From: Geomonas paludis
GTDB lineage: Bacteria; Desulfobacterota; Desulfuromonadia; Geobacterales; Geobacteraceae
Length of the DNA: 64,000 bases
Direction: 5' to 3'
Assembly: GCF_014193585.1 (NCBI RefSeq)
Contig: NZ_BLXY01000003.1
Span: 62,001-126,000, forward strand
Shown: piece by piece, positions 1 to 7,689 of the stretch
Numbering within the stretch: position 1 is the stretch's first letter
Layout of the letters: the number at the start of each line of letters is the position of its first letter
The notes under the pieces: generated by a model
Databases searched by the model: none
The model's input: only the letters and a program-made list of their open reading frames with translations
Told to the model about the DNA's origin: nothing
Position numbers and translations under genes: made by a program

Positions 1-124
1 TGACGTCGTCGTCGCTGACCAGGAAGACCTTGGACACGCCCAGGCGCACGACGCTCTCGCCGATCTGGCTCAGGGAGCCCCGGCCGAAGATGATTTCGGG
101 TGCAACGAACTTGCTGATTTCCAT
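1..124 (-). CDS. Iron-containing alcohol dehydrogenase, N-terminal fragment (partial)
   Basis: Only the first 41 codons lie in the window; the gene runs off the left edge. The translation begins MEISKFVAPEIIFGRGSLSQ and continues with a VSKVFLVSDDD strand. This is the usual opening of group III (Fe-dependent) alcohol dehydrogenases: the FGxG segment followed by the first strand of the NAD(P)-binding domain. An AGGAG ribosome binding site lies about ten bases before the ATG. The catalytic and metal-binding residues are outside the window, so the substrate cannot be told. A duplicated promoter-region motif lies 200-290 bp upstream. Confidence 0.8.
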   Translation of the reverse strand, partial: MEISKFVAPEIIFGRGSLSQIGESVVRLGVSKVFLVSDDDV

Positions 125-319
125 AGTGCTGTGACTCCTGAAGCGGGCTCTGCACCTGCGCTGTGGCGCCGGCTGACAACGTATACACTGGCAAGATCGA
201 TACCAAAACCGGGCCCGAGCAGCCTCGGGATGGCAGCATCTCTAATGAAGAATGCCGGTAAGCATTGAATACAAAACAATGAGACGGTTTTTTACGATCT
301 GCAAAAAGAGACGCCCCGA

Positions 320-415
320 TTTGGAACACCGCGCTGCTCCAACCGGTAACAGTGTCACTATACCTAACAAATGTAACTTTTTGGAACAGAAAAAATGTCC
401 TGCTTTGTAACAGTG
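320..415. promoter_or_regulatory. Two-copy, roughly 60-bp spaced motif upstream of the alcohol dehydrogenase
   Basis: TTTGGAACA occurs at 320-328 and 380-388, and GGTAACAGTG/TGTAACAGTG at 345-354 and 406-415. A two-part block is therefore repeated with a period of 60-61 bp. It lies in the 540-bp gap between the minus-strand dehydrogenase and the inward-facing nuclease-fold gene. No regulator is recognised, and no convincing sigma70 or sigma54 core promoter was found next to the dehydrogenase start. The rest of 125-560 holds nothing else that can be named. Confidence 0.35.
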
Positions 416-561
416 GAGAGTTGGAGGGCGGCGCCGGCGGCGTAAAGATGGGACAAGTCTTTGAGAAAAGGGAGCTTGCACTGCTTGATGGTACGAAAGG
501 GAGACTTACCCCTCCTGCAGGGGCGAAAGGTTCTATTTATGTGTAAACAAAGGCGCAGAGA

Positions 562-665
562 GGGACTGGCTCCGTCAGGTGCCTGTCCCTATAGCGGAAC
601 GCCCTGTCAGCTCAGCCAGCTTCACAAGCGGCAAAGGGGACAGGCACCTGGCGGAGCCAGTCCCC
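562..665. repeat. Family A repeat, complete inverted pair
   Basis: The left arm begins GGGACTGGCTCCG and ends GTGCCTGTCCC (562-589). The right arm is its reverse complement (638-665). The middle carries the AGCGGAACG and CAGCTCAGCCA blocks shared by other copies. Each arm is itself an imperfect palindrome with T:T mismatches, as in REP elements. The right arm ends just past the stop codon of the nuclease-fold gene. Confidence 0.85.
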
Positions 666-666
666 T

Positions 667-1266
667 TTAGTTCTGCTTTGCTTTTACCTTGAGGTGGGGC
701 TTGAACTCCCAGGGGGGCTGCGGGTTCTCCTGGGTCCAGAGGCCGTTGCGCCTGGCGCGGGCCATACGCTCGGTGGCAAAGTACTGCGGGTGGTCACCCC
801 TGCTGAGCAGCCTGCGGTAGGCCCAGGCCCAGCCGTCGTTGACCATTTCCAGGTTGATGTTGCGCCCGTCCAGGAAGACCACGGCAACGGCAACCTGGGT
901 GGGTTCCGTTTTGAAAACCAGGGTTTCGCGGATTTCGATGCGCACCACCTGGTGCAGCACCTTCAGGGAAAGGGCGCGGAAGGCGTCCTCGGCGTAGGGT
1001 TGGCCCTGCTTGTACCAGCCGGTGAACCTGTCGATCTTGGCGGTTTGGGGTGCAGCGATTCCGTAGAGCCGGACCGGTATCTCGGTGCCGTAGGAGTTGA
1101 CGGTGAGACGGTCACCTTCGCTGACTCCCACCACCAGTCCTTCGATGATGTGCACCTGGTGATGGGGATCGTTCTGGGCCTGGGCCGGCACTACCAAAAG
1201 GAGCAGGCACGAACAGAGCACCAATAAACAGCCGGCTTTTTTCAACAACAGCCCCCTTTCCACCAT
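667..1266 (-). CDS. Exported staphylococcal-nuclease-fold protein, probably catalytically dead
   Basis: The product has 199 residues. It opens with a clear Sec signal peptide (MVERGLLLKKAG, a hydrophobic LLV-rich core, then AQA) and continues with one SNase-like domain, recognisable from GDRLTV, VRLYGIAAPQ and LDGRNINLEMVNDGWAW. In active family members the second motif reads R-x-x-x-x-D-x-P-E. Here the Arg is kept, but the metal-binding Asp is Ala and the catalytic Glu is Gln. The DKYGR-type Arg segment is replaced by TEPTQ. Nuclease activity is therefore unlikely, and a binding or structural role in the cell envelope is inferred. The ATG at 1266 was chosen because it gives the signal peptide; a TTG at 1326, directly after the upstream stop, is possible. 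It lies just downstream of, and probably in one transcript with, the HybB/NrfD gene. Confidence 0.75.
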   Translation of the reverse strand: MVERGLLLKKAGCLLVLCSCLLLLVVPAQAQNDPHHQVHIIEGLVVGVSEGDRLTVNSYGTEIPVRLYGIAAPQTAKIDRFTGWYKQGQPYAEDAFRALSLKVLHQVVRIEIRETLVFKTEPTQVAVAVVFLDGRNINLEMVNDGWAWAYRRLLSRGDHPQYFATERMARARRNGLWTQENPQPPWEFKPHLKVKAKQN

Positions 1267-1329
1267 CACAACCGGTTGATTTGCAAATGCGTGCGCCATG
1301 TTAACAAAAGAGAGTGGCCAAAGCAATGC

Positions 1330-2583
1330 TCAATAGCGCGCCTGTTGTGCAGGAAGCGGAGGAAGAAGCTTGATCAGCAACTGGTAGGCAAGTATTTCGA
1401 GGGAAACGATGCCGACTGCGATCATGACTTCGGCGAAAGAAGGGAAGTAATGCCAGCCAGTGCCGGGGTTGAACCCGATCAGGTAGACGTTGAACCGGTA
1501 CAGCCCTCCCCCAAGGAGCATGACGACCGCGGCGAGAAAGAGACGGCGCGGTGAGTGCCTGGTGCCGACTCCGAAAAAGGGGATGGCACCGATGCCCATC
1601 AGGAAACACTCGGCCAGGAAGAAGATGGAGTAGAAATCGCCGTGAAAGACGGCGGGGACCTGGTCGCGGCGCATGACGTCGCCGATGCGGATCACCAGCC
1701 AGGCCATGGTGAGCCAGGGGATGACCCGGCCGACCGCGGCGAGTTGCGCGTTGTAAAAGCCCCGCTCCAGGACGAACGAAGACAGTATGGAAACGAAGAT
1801 GACGATGGCGTAGCCGAAGTAGATGCAGTTGATCAGGAACAGCAGGGGGAGAAAGGGGCTGTGCCAGAGCGGATGCAGCTTGGTCGAGGCGATCAGCATC
1901 AGCGAGCCGAGCGCGGACTGGTGCATGGTCGGGAGGATGATGCCGGCCACAGCGGAGCAGATCAGGGTGCGGTTGATGATGGTGGCAAGCCGGGCCGAGG
2001 CGACCGGAGTGCTCCCCTCCCCTGCCGGCTGCCAGGCCACCAGTGCCCGGCGCACAAGGCAGTTCAGCGCCAGGGTGCGCAGCGCGGTGGGCGTGCCGCG
2101 CCCCATGGAGGCAAGCAGGTTGGGAAGGTATTCCAGGCTCAGCGCGATCAGGTAGCCGAAGAGGCAGAGCACGAGCTCGAAGAAGGCGGAGTTGGGCTGC
2201 CAACTGGTGGCGGAGAGGAGTCCGTGGGCGTTCCAGGGGCGGCCTATTTCCACCACGATGGAGGAGGCTGCCAGGAAAGAGCCGAACAGGCTGGTGAGGA
2301 TGGCGGATTTGACCAGGGTGTGGTAGCGGCCGCGGTTGATGATGTAGCTTAACAGGGCGACGGTGTAGCCGCCGCAGGAGACGGCGGTGCCGATGGCGAC
2401 GTCGTAGGCGACCCAGATCCCCCAGGGGTAGCCGTCGCTCAGGTTGGAGACGGCTCCGATCCCCTTGGTGAAACGGACCGCCGTGAAGAAGATGCCGACC
2501 AGGGAGAGGATAGACAGGACGAAGAAGGATTTGGTGAAGATATGTCCGTTGGCGCCGGGATGGCGGGTACTGTCAGCGATCAT
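1330..2583 (-). CDS. NrfD/HybB-type integral membrane quinol-interacting subunit
   Basis: The 417-residue protein has about ten hydrophobic segments and the family signatures GYPWGIWVAYDVAIGTA near residue 50 and NRGRYHTLVKSAILTSLFGS near residues 85-105. It resembles HybB, the cytochrome-b-like quinone-interacting anchor of Hyb-type NiFe hydrogenases, and other NrfD/PsrC proteins of periplasmic redox complexes. No Fe-S or catalytic partner is adjacent: the next gene downstream encodes the nuclease-fold protein, and the upstream side is repeat DNA. Either it serves a complex encoded elsewhere or its partners lie outside the window. It starts with ATG preceded by an AGGGACAG site. Confidence 0.8.
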   Translation of the reverse strand: MIADSTRHPGANGHIFTKSFFVLSILSLVGIFFTAVRFTKGIGAVSNLSDGYPWGIWVAYDVAIGTAVSCGGYTVALLSYIINRGRYHTLVKSAILTSLFGSFLAASSIVVEIGRPWNAHGLLSATSWQPNSAFFELVLCLFGYLIALSLEYLPNLLASMGRGTPTALRTLALNCLVRRALVAWQPAGEGSTPVASARLATIINRTLICSAVAGIILPTMHQSALGSLMLIASTKLHPLWHSPFLPLLFLINCIYFGYAIVIFVSILSSFVLERGFYNAQLAAVGRVIPWLTMAWLVIRIGDVMRRDQVPAVFHGDFYSIFFLAECFLMGIGAIPFFGVGTRHSPRRLFLAAVVMLLGGGLYRFNVYLIGFNPGTGWHYFPSFAEVMIAVGIVSLEILAYQLLIKLLPPLPAQQARY

Positions 2584-2717
2584 CTCTGTCCCTGTTGTGT
2601 TGCGCTATGAAGCGCCGCAAGTGTAAGGGGTGCAAGGGGTGACTGTCAACAGTTGCGTATTACATGAGTTAGAAACAGATCCCCCCTGCCCTTCGCAAAA
2701 GGTGGCTCGAAGCCGAC

Positions 2718-3058
2718 CATACCCTCGCCCTCCGGGAGAGGGTATGGTCGCAGGCCGGGTGAGGGCGACGCCACGAAGTAGAGTTTTCCTGGTTCCCAAG
2801 CTCCAGCTTGGGAACCCCATATGGCGCAAAGCTCCAGCTTTGCATCCGAGGGAAGTCGGAGCTTCGGAGAGGCTTTGCGTTCCCAAGGTGGACCTTGGGA
2901 ACGAGAGCAAAGCCGACCATACCCTCGCCCTCCGGGAGAGGGTGGCCGCAGGCCGGGTGAGGGCGACGCCACGAAGTAGAGTTCAGTGTCGGTGGCAGGG
3001 TCAGCGCAGATTGCTGCGCCCTCACCCCAGCCCTCTCCCGGAGGGAGAGGGGGCGAGA
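2718..3058. repeat. Three family C repeats around a family B element
   Basis: Copies at about 2718-2768, 2919-2966 and, inverted, 3017-3058 share the CCCTC(G/A)CCC...CCCTCTCCC pattern with GGCCGGGTGAGGGCG. The first two share the flank CGACGCCACGAAGTAGAG. These form hairpins and fill the 640-bp gap between the HybB gene and cysK together with families B and A. No gene is present in this stretch. Confidence 0.75.
2790..2906. repeat. Family B three-hairpin repeat, copy 1
   Basis: The element consists of three successive palindromes: TTCCCAAGCT-CC-AGCTTGGGAA, GCAAAGCT-CC-AGCTTTGC, and a closing GTTCCCAAGGT-GG-ACCTTGGGAAC. Near-identical copies lie at 8959-9073 and 30089-30204, always in the same internal order. 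Confidence 0.85.
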
Positions 3059-3105
3059 GGTGAACAATCCCCGGTCGCTCGCCGGAGGAGGAGTGCGTGG
3101 AAAGG

Positions 3106-3163
3106 TGGCTGAGCTGAAAGGAGCGTTCCGCTAAAGGGACAGGCACCTGACGGAGCCAGTCCC
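3106..3163. repeat. Family A repeat, half element
   Basis: GGTGGCTGAGCTGAAAGGAG, then CGTTCCGCTAAA, followed by the arm that starts GGGACAGGCACC and ends CCAGTCCC (3136-3163). Only one arm is present. Confidence 0.8.
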
Positions 3164-3173
3164 TTCTGCTCAC

Positions 3174-3200
3174 AAAAAAAGCCCCGGGGGGACCCGGGGC
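3174..3200 (-). terminator. Rho-independent terminator of cysK
   Basis: On the minus strand GCCCCGGGTC-CCCC-GGGGC is followed by seven T residues. It lies 27 bases past the cysK stop codon. Confidence 0.9.
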
Positions 3201-3226
3201 GAGGGACAGACTTGAGGTTGTGGCGG

Positions 3227-4180
3227 TTACGCTTCTTCGAAGAGCGCGGTGGAGAGGTAGCGCTCGGCGAGGTCGGGGAGGATGACCACGATGGTCTTGC
3301 CGGCAAACTCGTCGAGGTTGGCGAGACGGACGGCGGCAGCCACGGCGGCGCCGCTGGAGATGCCGACCAGCAGGCCTTCCTCCTTGGTCAGGCGCTTGGC
3401 AAACTCGAGCGCCTCGTTGCTGTCGACCTGCTCGACGCGGTCGATGACGGAAAGGTCAAGGGTATCCGGAATGAACCCGGCACCGATGCCCTGGATCTTG
3501 TGCGGACCGGGCTTGAGCTCCTGGCCGGCCAGCTTCTGGGTGATGACCGGGCTCTCCTTGGGCTCGACGGCGACGGAGATGACCGGTTTGCCCTTGGTCT
3601 GCTTCAAGTAGCGCGAAATACCGGAGATGGTGCCGCCGGTACCCACGCCGGAAACGATGACGTCGACGGCCCCGTCGGTATCAGCCCAGATCTCGGGACC
3701 GGTGGTCTTCTCGTGAATGGCAGGGTTCGCGGGGTTCTTGAACTGCTGCGGCAGGAAGTAACGAGCGGGATCGGAAGCGGCAATCTCCTCGGCCTTCGCA
3801 ACCGCCCCCTTCATCCCTGCGGAGCCGGGGGTGAGGATCAGGTTGGCGCCCAGGGCGGCGAGCACCCTGCGGCGCTCGATGCTCATGGTCTCCGGCATGG
3901 TGAGGGTGAGCTTGTAGCCGCGTGCGGCGGCGACGTAGGCGAGCGCGATACCGGTGTTGCCGCTGGTCGGCTCGACGATCTCGACCCCGGGTTTCAACAC
4001 GCCACGTTCCTCGGCGTCCCAGATCATGTTGGCGCCGATACGGCACTTGACCGAGTAGGCGGGGTTGCGCCCTTCGACCTTGGCAAGGACGGTAGCCTTG
4101 GCCCCCTTGGTCACATGGTTCAGCCGCACCAACGGTGTGTTGCCAATGGATTGGGAGTTATCTTGGTAGATACGGGACAT
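3227..4180 (-). CDS. cysK: Cysteine synthase A (O-acetylserine sulfhydrylase)
   Basis: The 317-residue PLP enzyme makes L-cysteine from O-acetylserine and sulfide. The PLP lysine is Lys45 in [11 protein letters not shown], and [12 protein letters not shown] binds the substrate carboxylate. [10 protein letters not shown] holds the cofactor phosphate, and GISSGAA lies near the C-terminus. The length is typical of CysK. The start is supported by a GGAGAAC site, and the gene has its own terminator. It is transcribed away from the homocysteine-forming cluster, with a 577-bp shared regulatory gap. This places both sulfur-incorporation branches side by side. Confidence 0.95.
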   Translation of the reverse strand: MSRIYQDNSQSIGNTPLVRLNHVTKGAKATVLAKVEGRNPAYSVKCRIGANMIWDAEERGVLKPGVEIVEPTSGNTGIALAYVAAARGYKLTLTMPETMSIERRRVLAALGANLILTPGSAGMKGAVAKAEEIAASDPARYFLPQQFKNPANPAIHEKTTGPEIWADTDGAVDVIVSGVGTGGTISGISRYLKQTKGKPVISVAVEPKESPVITQKLAGQELKPGPHKIQGIGAGFIPDTLDLSVIDRVEQVDSNEALEFAKRLTKEEGLLVGISSGAAVAAAVRLANLDEFAGKTIVVILPDLAERYLSTALFEEA

Positions 4181-4541
4181 GGTGGTTGTTCTCCTTTCGG
4201 GTGGGTGACCTTCGTTGGCTGCGCCAACTTTAACATCTGCGAAATTGTCGGCAATCTCTCAGCGTTTTGATAATTTTTATATTTAACCTGCAACATTGTC
4301 AACTATTTTATTCGGGTACTTGATCTATACGATGTGTTTTACGAAGAATCAGGGTGAATTCATCCACCTGTGGGACCGCCGGCACGGCCATCACAAGGAG
4401 CGCCACGTGCAGCTGCCACGCCGCCACATTGTCGCACGACTGTGTCAATTATTGCCTTTATTCAACCCACTCCCTCAACACTCCCGGGGTAGAGATCACA
4501 AGGTAAGCGGCCGAGAGTCCGTCTCTTTGTTTGATCTCGAC

Positions 4542-4584
4542 GCCGGCACAAGATGCTGACAAAGGATGCGCCATCTGTGTCGGC
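4542..4584. other. Hairpin in the cysK/homocysteine-cluster intergenic gap
   Basis: GCCGGCACAAGATG (4542-4555) pairs with CATCTGTGTCGGC (4572-4584) apart from one bulge and one wobble. It lies in the 4181-4757 gap, upstream of the predicted plus-strand promoter, so it is not obviously a leader of that transcript. No SAM riboswitch or T-box consensus was found in the gap, and the short reading frame at 4296-4559 does not look like a gene. Confidence 0.4.
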
Positions 4585-4657
4585 TCCCCCCCTTTCTGTG
4601 ACAACCAGAGCCAGACTGAAACAACACCTTGCCACTATGACAATTGATAATTATTTC

Positions 4658-4686
4658 TTGACAAAAGGACTTTTAAAAACTACCCT
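4658..4686 (+). promoter_or_regulatory. Candidate sigma70 promoter of the homocysteine cluster
   Basis: TTGACA at 4658-4663, a 17-bp spacer and TACCCT at 4681-4686. The -35 box is perfect but the -10 box is weak. It lies 72 bases before the chosen GTG start. Confidence 0.4.
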
Positions 4687-4757
4687 CCCCGCAGTTATTG
4701 TTGCACTATGAGAATCGGCATACGCCGGTCCGCCGTGAACCGGCGAACGGAGGGGAT

Positions 4758-6011
4758 GTGGCAGAGGCGGGACAGGAGCTAAAATTCGACACGAAACTCA
4801 TCCATGGCGGGACCACCCTCGGCCCTTCCGGCGCGACCAAGGCCCCCATCGTGCAGGCTTCGGCTTTCGCCTACCAAACCGCTGAAGAACTGGAAGACAT
4901 CTTCAAAGGACGCGCAGTAGGCCAGGTCTACACAAGGATCGGGAACCCTACCCTGGAGGGGTTGGAGAAACGGCTGGCGGTGATAGAGAACGGCATCGCC
5001 GCCGTGATTACCTCCTCCGGCATGTCCGCCATCACTACCGCGGTAATGGCCGCGGTGAGAAGCGGCGACGAGATCCTCTCCTCGTCCTCCCTCTTCGGCG
5101 GCACCTACTCGTTGTTCCACGACACGCTGGCCAACTACGGCATCAAGACCCGCTTTTTCGACCCCACCGATCTGCAGGCCCTGGAAGCGGGCATCAACGA
5201 GGCCACGCGCCTCATCTTCGTGGAAACCATCGGCAACCCCAAGATGGACGTCCCCGACATCGCTGCCTTCTCGGCCATTGCCCGGCGACACGGCATCCCG
5301 CTCATGGTCGATGCCACCGTCTCCACGCCCTACCTCGCCCGCATGCGGGAACTGGGCGCCGACCTCATCATCCACTCCACCAGCAAATATATAAACGGCA
5401 CCGCCAACTCCATCGGGGGCGCCATCATCGACGCGGGAAGCTTCGACTGGCGCAGCGACAAGTTCCCCCACTTCGAGCAGTTCCACCGCAAGTACCGCAA
5501 CTTCGCTTTCACGGCCCGGGTACGGAAGCTGATCCACAAGGATTTCGGGGCATGCGCCGCGCCGCTGAACGCGTTCCTCTCCGGCGAGGGCCTGGAAACG
5601 CTCGCTCTCAGGATGGAGCGCCACTGCTCCAACGCCCTCGAACTGGCGAGATTTCTCCAGGCGCACCCGAAGGTCGCCTGGGTCAACTACCCGGGCCTGC
5701 CCGATTCGCCCTTCCACGAGGTGGCCTCGCGCCAGTTCGGCGGACGCTTCGGCGGGCTGCTCACCTTCGGCCTTGCCGACAAGACGGCGGCGTTCCGGGC
5801 CATCAATGCGCTCAGGCTCGCCAAGAACCTCGCCAACATCGGTGACACCAAGACCCTGGTGATCCACCCCGCCAGCACCATCTGCGCCGACTATACCCCC
5901 GAGGTTAAGGCACTCATGGGGGTGAGCGAGGAACTGGTCCGGGTCTCGGTGGGAATCGAGGATCCCGCCGACATCATCGAAGATTTCCGTGTCGCGCTGG
6001 AAGGGGTTTAA
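4758..6011 (+). CDS. metY: O-acetyl/O-succinylhomoserine sulfhydrylase (MetY/MetZ-type)
   Basis: The 417-residue Cys/Met-metabolism PLP enzyme has its PLP lysine at about Lys220 in HSTSKYINGTANSIGG. Other signatures are YTRIGNPT, SSGMSAI near the cofactor, and HPASTICADYT near the end. It forms homocysteine by gamma-substitution on an acylated homoserine. The GTG at 4758 is preferred because GGAGGGG precedes it; the frame stays open upstream to 4698 but with no ribosome site. Its neighbours are a ThiS-like carrier, an E1-like adenylase and a JAMM peptidase, as in the Wolinella pathway. The sulfur donor is therefore inferred to be a protein thiocarboxylate rather than free sulfide. Confidence 0.9.
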   Translation: MAEAGQELKFDTKLIHGGTTLGPSGATKAPIVQASAFAYQTAEELEDIFKGRAVGQVYTRIGNPTLEGLEKRLAVIENGIAAVITSSGMSAITTAVMAAVRSGDEILSSSSLFGGTYSLFHDTLANYGIKTRFFDPTDLQALEAGINEATRLIFVETIGNPKMDVPDIAAFSAIARRHGIPLMVDATVSTPYLARMRELGADLIIHSTSKYINGTANSIGGAIIDAGSFDWRSDKFPHFEQFHRKYRNFAFTARVRKLIHKDFGACAAPLNAFLSGEGLETLALRMERHCSNALELARFLQAHPKVAWVNYPGLPDSPFHEVASRQFGGRFGGLLTFGLADKTAAFRAINALRLAKNLANIGDTKTLVIHPASTICADYTPEVKALMGVSEELVRVSVGIEDPADIIEDFRVALEGV

Positions 6012-6059
6012 GGCTGTTATTTACCAATCATCTATGCTACTAAACGAGGAGCGCATCTA

Positions 6060-6272
6060 ATGAATCTGACTGTGAACGGCAAACCCGCCACCATCGCCGA
6101 GGAGACACCGGTCTCCCTTACCTACCTGCTGGAGGCCCTCAACGTCGAGCAGCGCGAGTACGTCACCGTGGAACTGAACGGCGACATCATGGACCGCGGC
6201 GACTTCGAGGGAACCACGGTCAAGGACGGCGACACCGTCGAATTTCTCTATTTCATGGGCGGAGGTAGATAG
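6060..6272 (+). CDS. hcyS: ThiS/MoaD-family sulfur carrier protein, HcyS-like, C-terminal Arg cap
   Basis: The 70-residue beta-grasp protein starts MNLTVNGKPATIAEETPVSL and ends FMGGGR. ThiS and MoaD normally end in an exposed Gly-Gly that is adenylated and turned into a thiocarboxylate. Here one extra residue, Arg, caps the glycines. In Wolinella HcyS the cap is Ala and is removed by the JAMM peptidase HcyD. The JAMM gene two positions downstream makes the same maturation likely here. The stop codon overlaps the GTG of the adenylase gene by one base, which implies translational coupling. It could also feed another thiocarboxylate pathway, such as thiamine, but the metY neighbour argues for homocysteine. 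Confidence 0.85.
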   Translation: MNLTVNGKPATIAEETPVSLTYLLEALNVEQREYVTVELNGDIMDRGDFEGTTVKDGDTVEFLYFMGGGR

Positions 6273-7084
6273 TGAAGCTCACCGAAGAGCAGATTAACCG
6301 CTATTCGCGGCACATCCTTCTCAAGGAAGTCGGCGGCAAAGGGCAGCTGAAGCTGATGAACGGCAAGGTGCTGGTGATCGGCGCCGGCGGCCTTGGCTCC
6401 CCCATCGCCCTCTATCTCGCGGCCGCCGGGGTAGGCACCATCGGCATCGCGGACGCCGACCAGGTCGATCTCTCCAACCTGCAGCGCCAGATCATCCACA
6501 GCACCCCCGACGTGGGCAAGGCCAAGGTGCTTTCGGCAAAGGAAAAGATGCTCGCCATCAATCCGGAGCTGAACGTGGTCACCTACGAGACCTGGGTCAA
6601 CGCCGACAACATCCTGCCGATGATCGCCGACTACGACTTCATCATCGACGGCACCGACAACTTCGCGGCCAAGTTCCTGATCAACGACGCCTGCGTGCTG
6701 GCCGGCAAGCCCTACTCGCACGGCGGCATCCTGCAGTTCGACGGGCAGACCTTCACCGTGTCCCCGGGCGAGTCCCCCTGCTACCGCTGCGTCTTCCCGG
6801 AACCGCCCCCGAAGGACGTCATCCCGACCTGCTCGCGGGCCGGCGTGATCGGCGTGCTCCCCGGCGTCATCGGAACGCTGCAGGCCACCGAGGCGATCAA
6901 GTACCTGCTGGGCGCCGGCGACCTGCTGCACGGGCGGCTCCTTACCTACAGTGCGCTGCGCATGCGCTTCCGCGAGGTACCGATCCGGAAGAACCCGAAG
7001 TGCCCGATCTGCGGCGACCACCCGACCATCACCGAACTGAAGGACGAGCTGGACGCCCTGACCGTCTGCGACCTGGGGCACTGA
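6272..7084 (+). CDS. hcyF: E1-like (MoeB/ThiF/HesA) adenylating enzyme for the sulfur carrier, HcyF-like
   Basis: The 270-residue protein has the ATP-binding GAGGLGSP motif near residue 37, the DxxDxxNLQRQ segment (DADQVDLSNLQRQ), and a zinc site formed by CYRC and CPIC. No rhodanese domain is fused at the C-terminus, so the sulfur is probably supplied as sulfide, fitting the sulfite reductase in the same cluster. It activates the C-terminal glycine of the adjacent carrier as an acyl-adenylate. The GTG start overlaps the preceding stop, and the next gene begins one base after this one ends. Confidence 0.88.
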   Translation: MKLTEEQINRYSRHILLKEVGGKGQLKLMNGKVLVIGAGGLGSPIALYLAAAGVGTIGIADADQVDLSNLQRQIIHSTPDVGKAKVLSAKEKMLAINPELNVVTYETWVNADNILPMIADYDFIIDGTDNFAAKFLINDACVLAGKPYSHGGILQFDGQTFTVSPGESPCYRCVFPEPPPKDVIPTCSRAGVIGVLPGVIGTLQATEAIKYLLGAGDLLHGRLLTYSALRMRFREVPIRKNPKCPICGDHPTITELKDELDALTVCDLGH

Positions 7085-7085
7085 G

Positions 7086-7484
7086 ATGCTGGAGATCCCG
7101 AGGGAGATACTGGACGCGGTGATCGAGCAGGCGCAGCAAGGGTTCCCGCTGGAGGTGTGCGGCCTGATGGGGGGGGCGGGCAACCGCGTGGCGAGCCGCT
7201 ACCCGATGACCAACACGGACGCGAGCAACGAGCACTTCATGATGGACCCCAAGGAGCAGTTCGCCGCGGTGAAGGCGATGCGCGCCGCGGACGAAGAGAT
7301 GCTGGTGATCTACCACTCCCACCCGGAGTCCCCCGCCCGCCCCTCGCAGGAGGACATCCGTCTCGCCCTGACCCCGAACGTGTGCCACCTGATCGTGTCG
7401 CTGGAGAACCGGGAAGAGCCGGTGGCGAAGGCGTTCCGGATAGCGGCGGGCGTGGTCGAAGCGGTGGACATCGAAACCATTTAA
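7086..7484 (+). CDS. hcyD: JAMM/MPN+ metallopeptidase (Mec+/HcyD-like)
   Basis: The 132-residue protein has the JAMM zinc motif: a Glu in EVCGLMGG near residue 23, then YHSHPESPARPSQED (H-x-H...S-x-x-D). Relatives include Mec+ of Mycobacterium, which frees cysteine from CysO, and HcyD of Wolinella, which removes the C-terminal residue of HcyS and later frees homocysteine. Here the likely tasks are trimming the Arg cap of the carrier and cleaving the carrier-homocysteine adduct. The TAA stop falls at the first bases of a family D repeat. Confidence 0.88.
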   Translation: MLEIPREILDAVIEQAQQGFPLEVCGLMGGAGNRVASRYPMTNTDASNEHFMMDPKEQFAAVKAMRAADEEMLVIYHSHPESPARPSQEDIRLALTPNVCHLIVSLENREEPVAKAFRIAAGVVEAVDIETI

Positions 7485-7660
7485 CAGGGATAAAAGGGAT
7501 AAAGGGGATAACGGCAAAAGGCTTTGGGTAAAACCTTTAAACCTTAAATCTTTCAACAGGGATGAAGGGGATGAAGGGGATAACGGCAAAAGGGCTTGGG
7601 TTAACCAAAAAGCTCTTGAGGTGTTCGGTTTTATCCCTTTTATCCCCTTTATCCCTGTGA
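7481..7660. repeat. Family D repeat: inverted arrays of GGGATAAAR nonamers
   Basis: Two direct left arms starting AACAGGGAT (about 7483-7520 and 7553-7590) face one inverted right arm (7630-7658, TTATCCCTTTTATCCCC...). The tandem unit is nine bases long, so it translates as repeated Gly-Ile-Lys, or Phe-Ile-Pro on the other strand. It separates the JAMM gene from the sulfite reductase, and the JAMM stop codon overlaps its first bases. Confidence 0.85.
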
Positions 7661-7689
7661 ATAAAGGTTTGTTTTTTAAGGAGAGAACT

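Noticed and set aside
4296-4559. 87-codon plus-strand frame between cysK and the homocysteine cluster
   Set aside because: No recognisable ribosome site, biased composition rich in His and Arg, and no family resemblance; it ends in the hairpin region.
4181-4757. SAM riboswitch or T-box controlling the sulfur genes
   Set aside because: No SAM-I core or T-box AGGGTGG-type sequence was seen; the single hairpin lies upstream of the predicted promoter.
7621-7689. N-terminal extension of the sulfite reductase reading Phe-Ile-Pro repeats
   Set aside because: It is the family D repeat read in frame; AGGAGAG directly before GTG at 7690 marks the true start.
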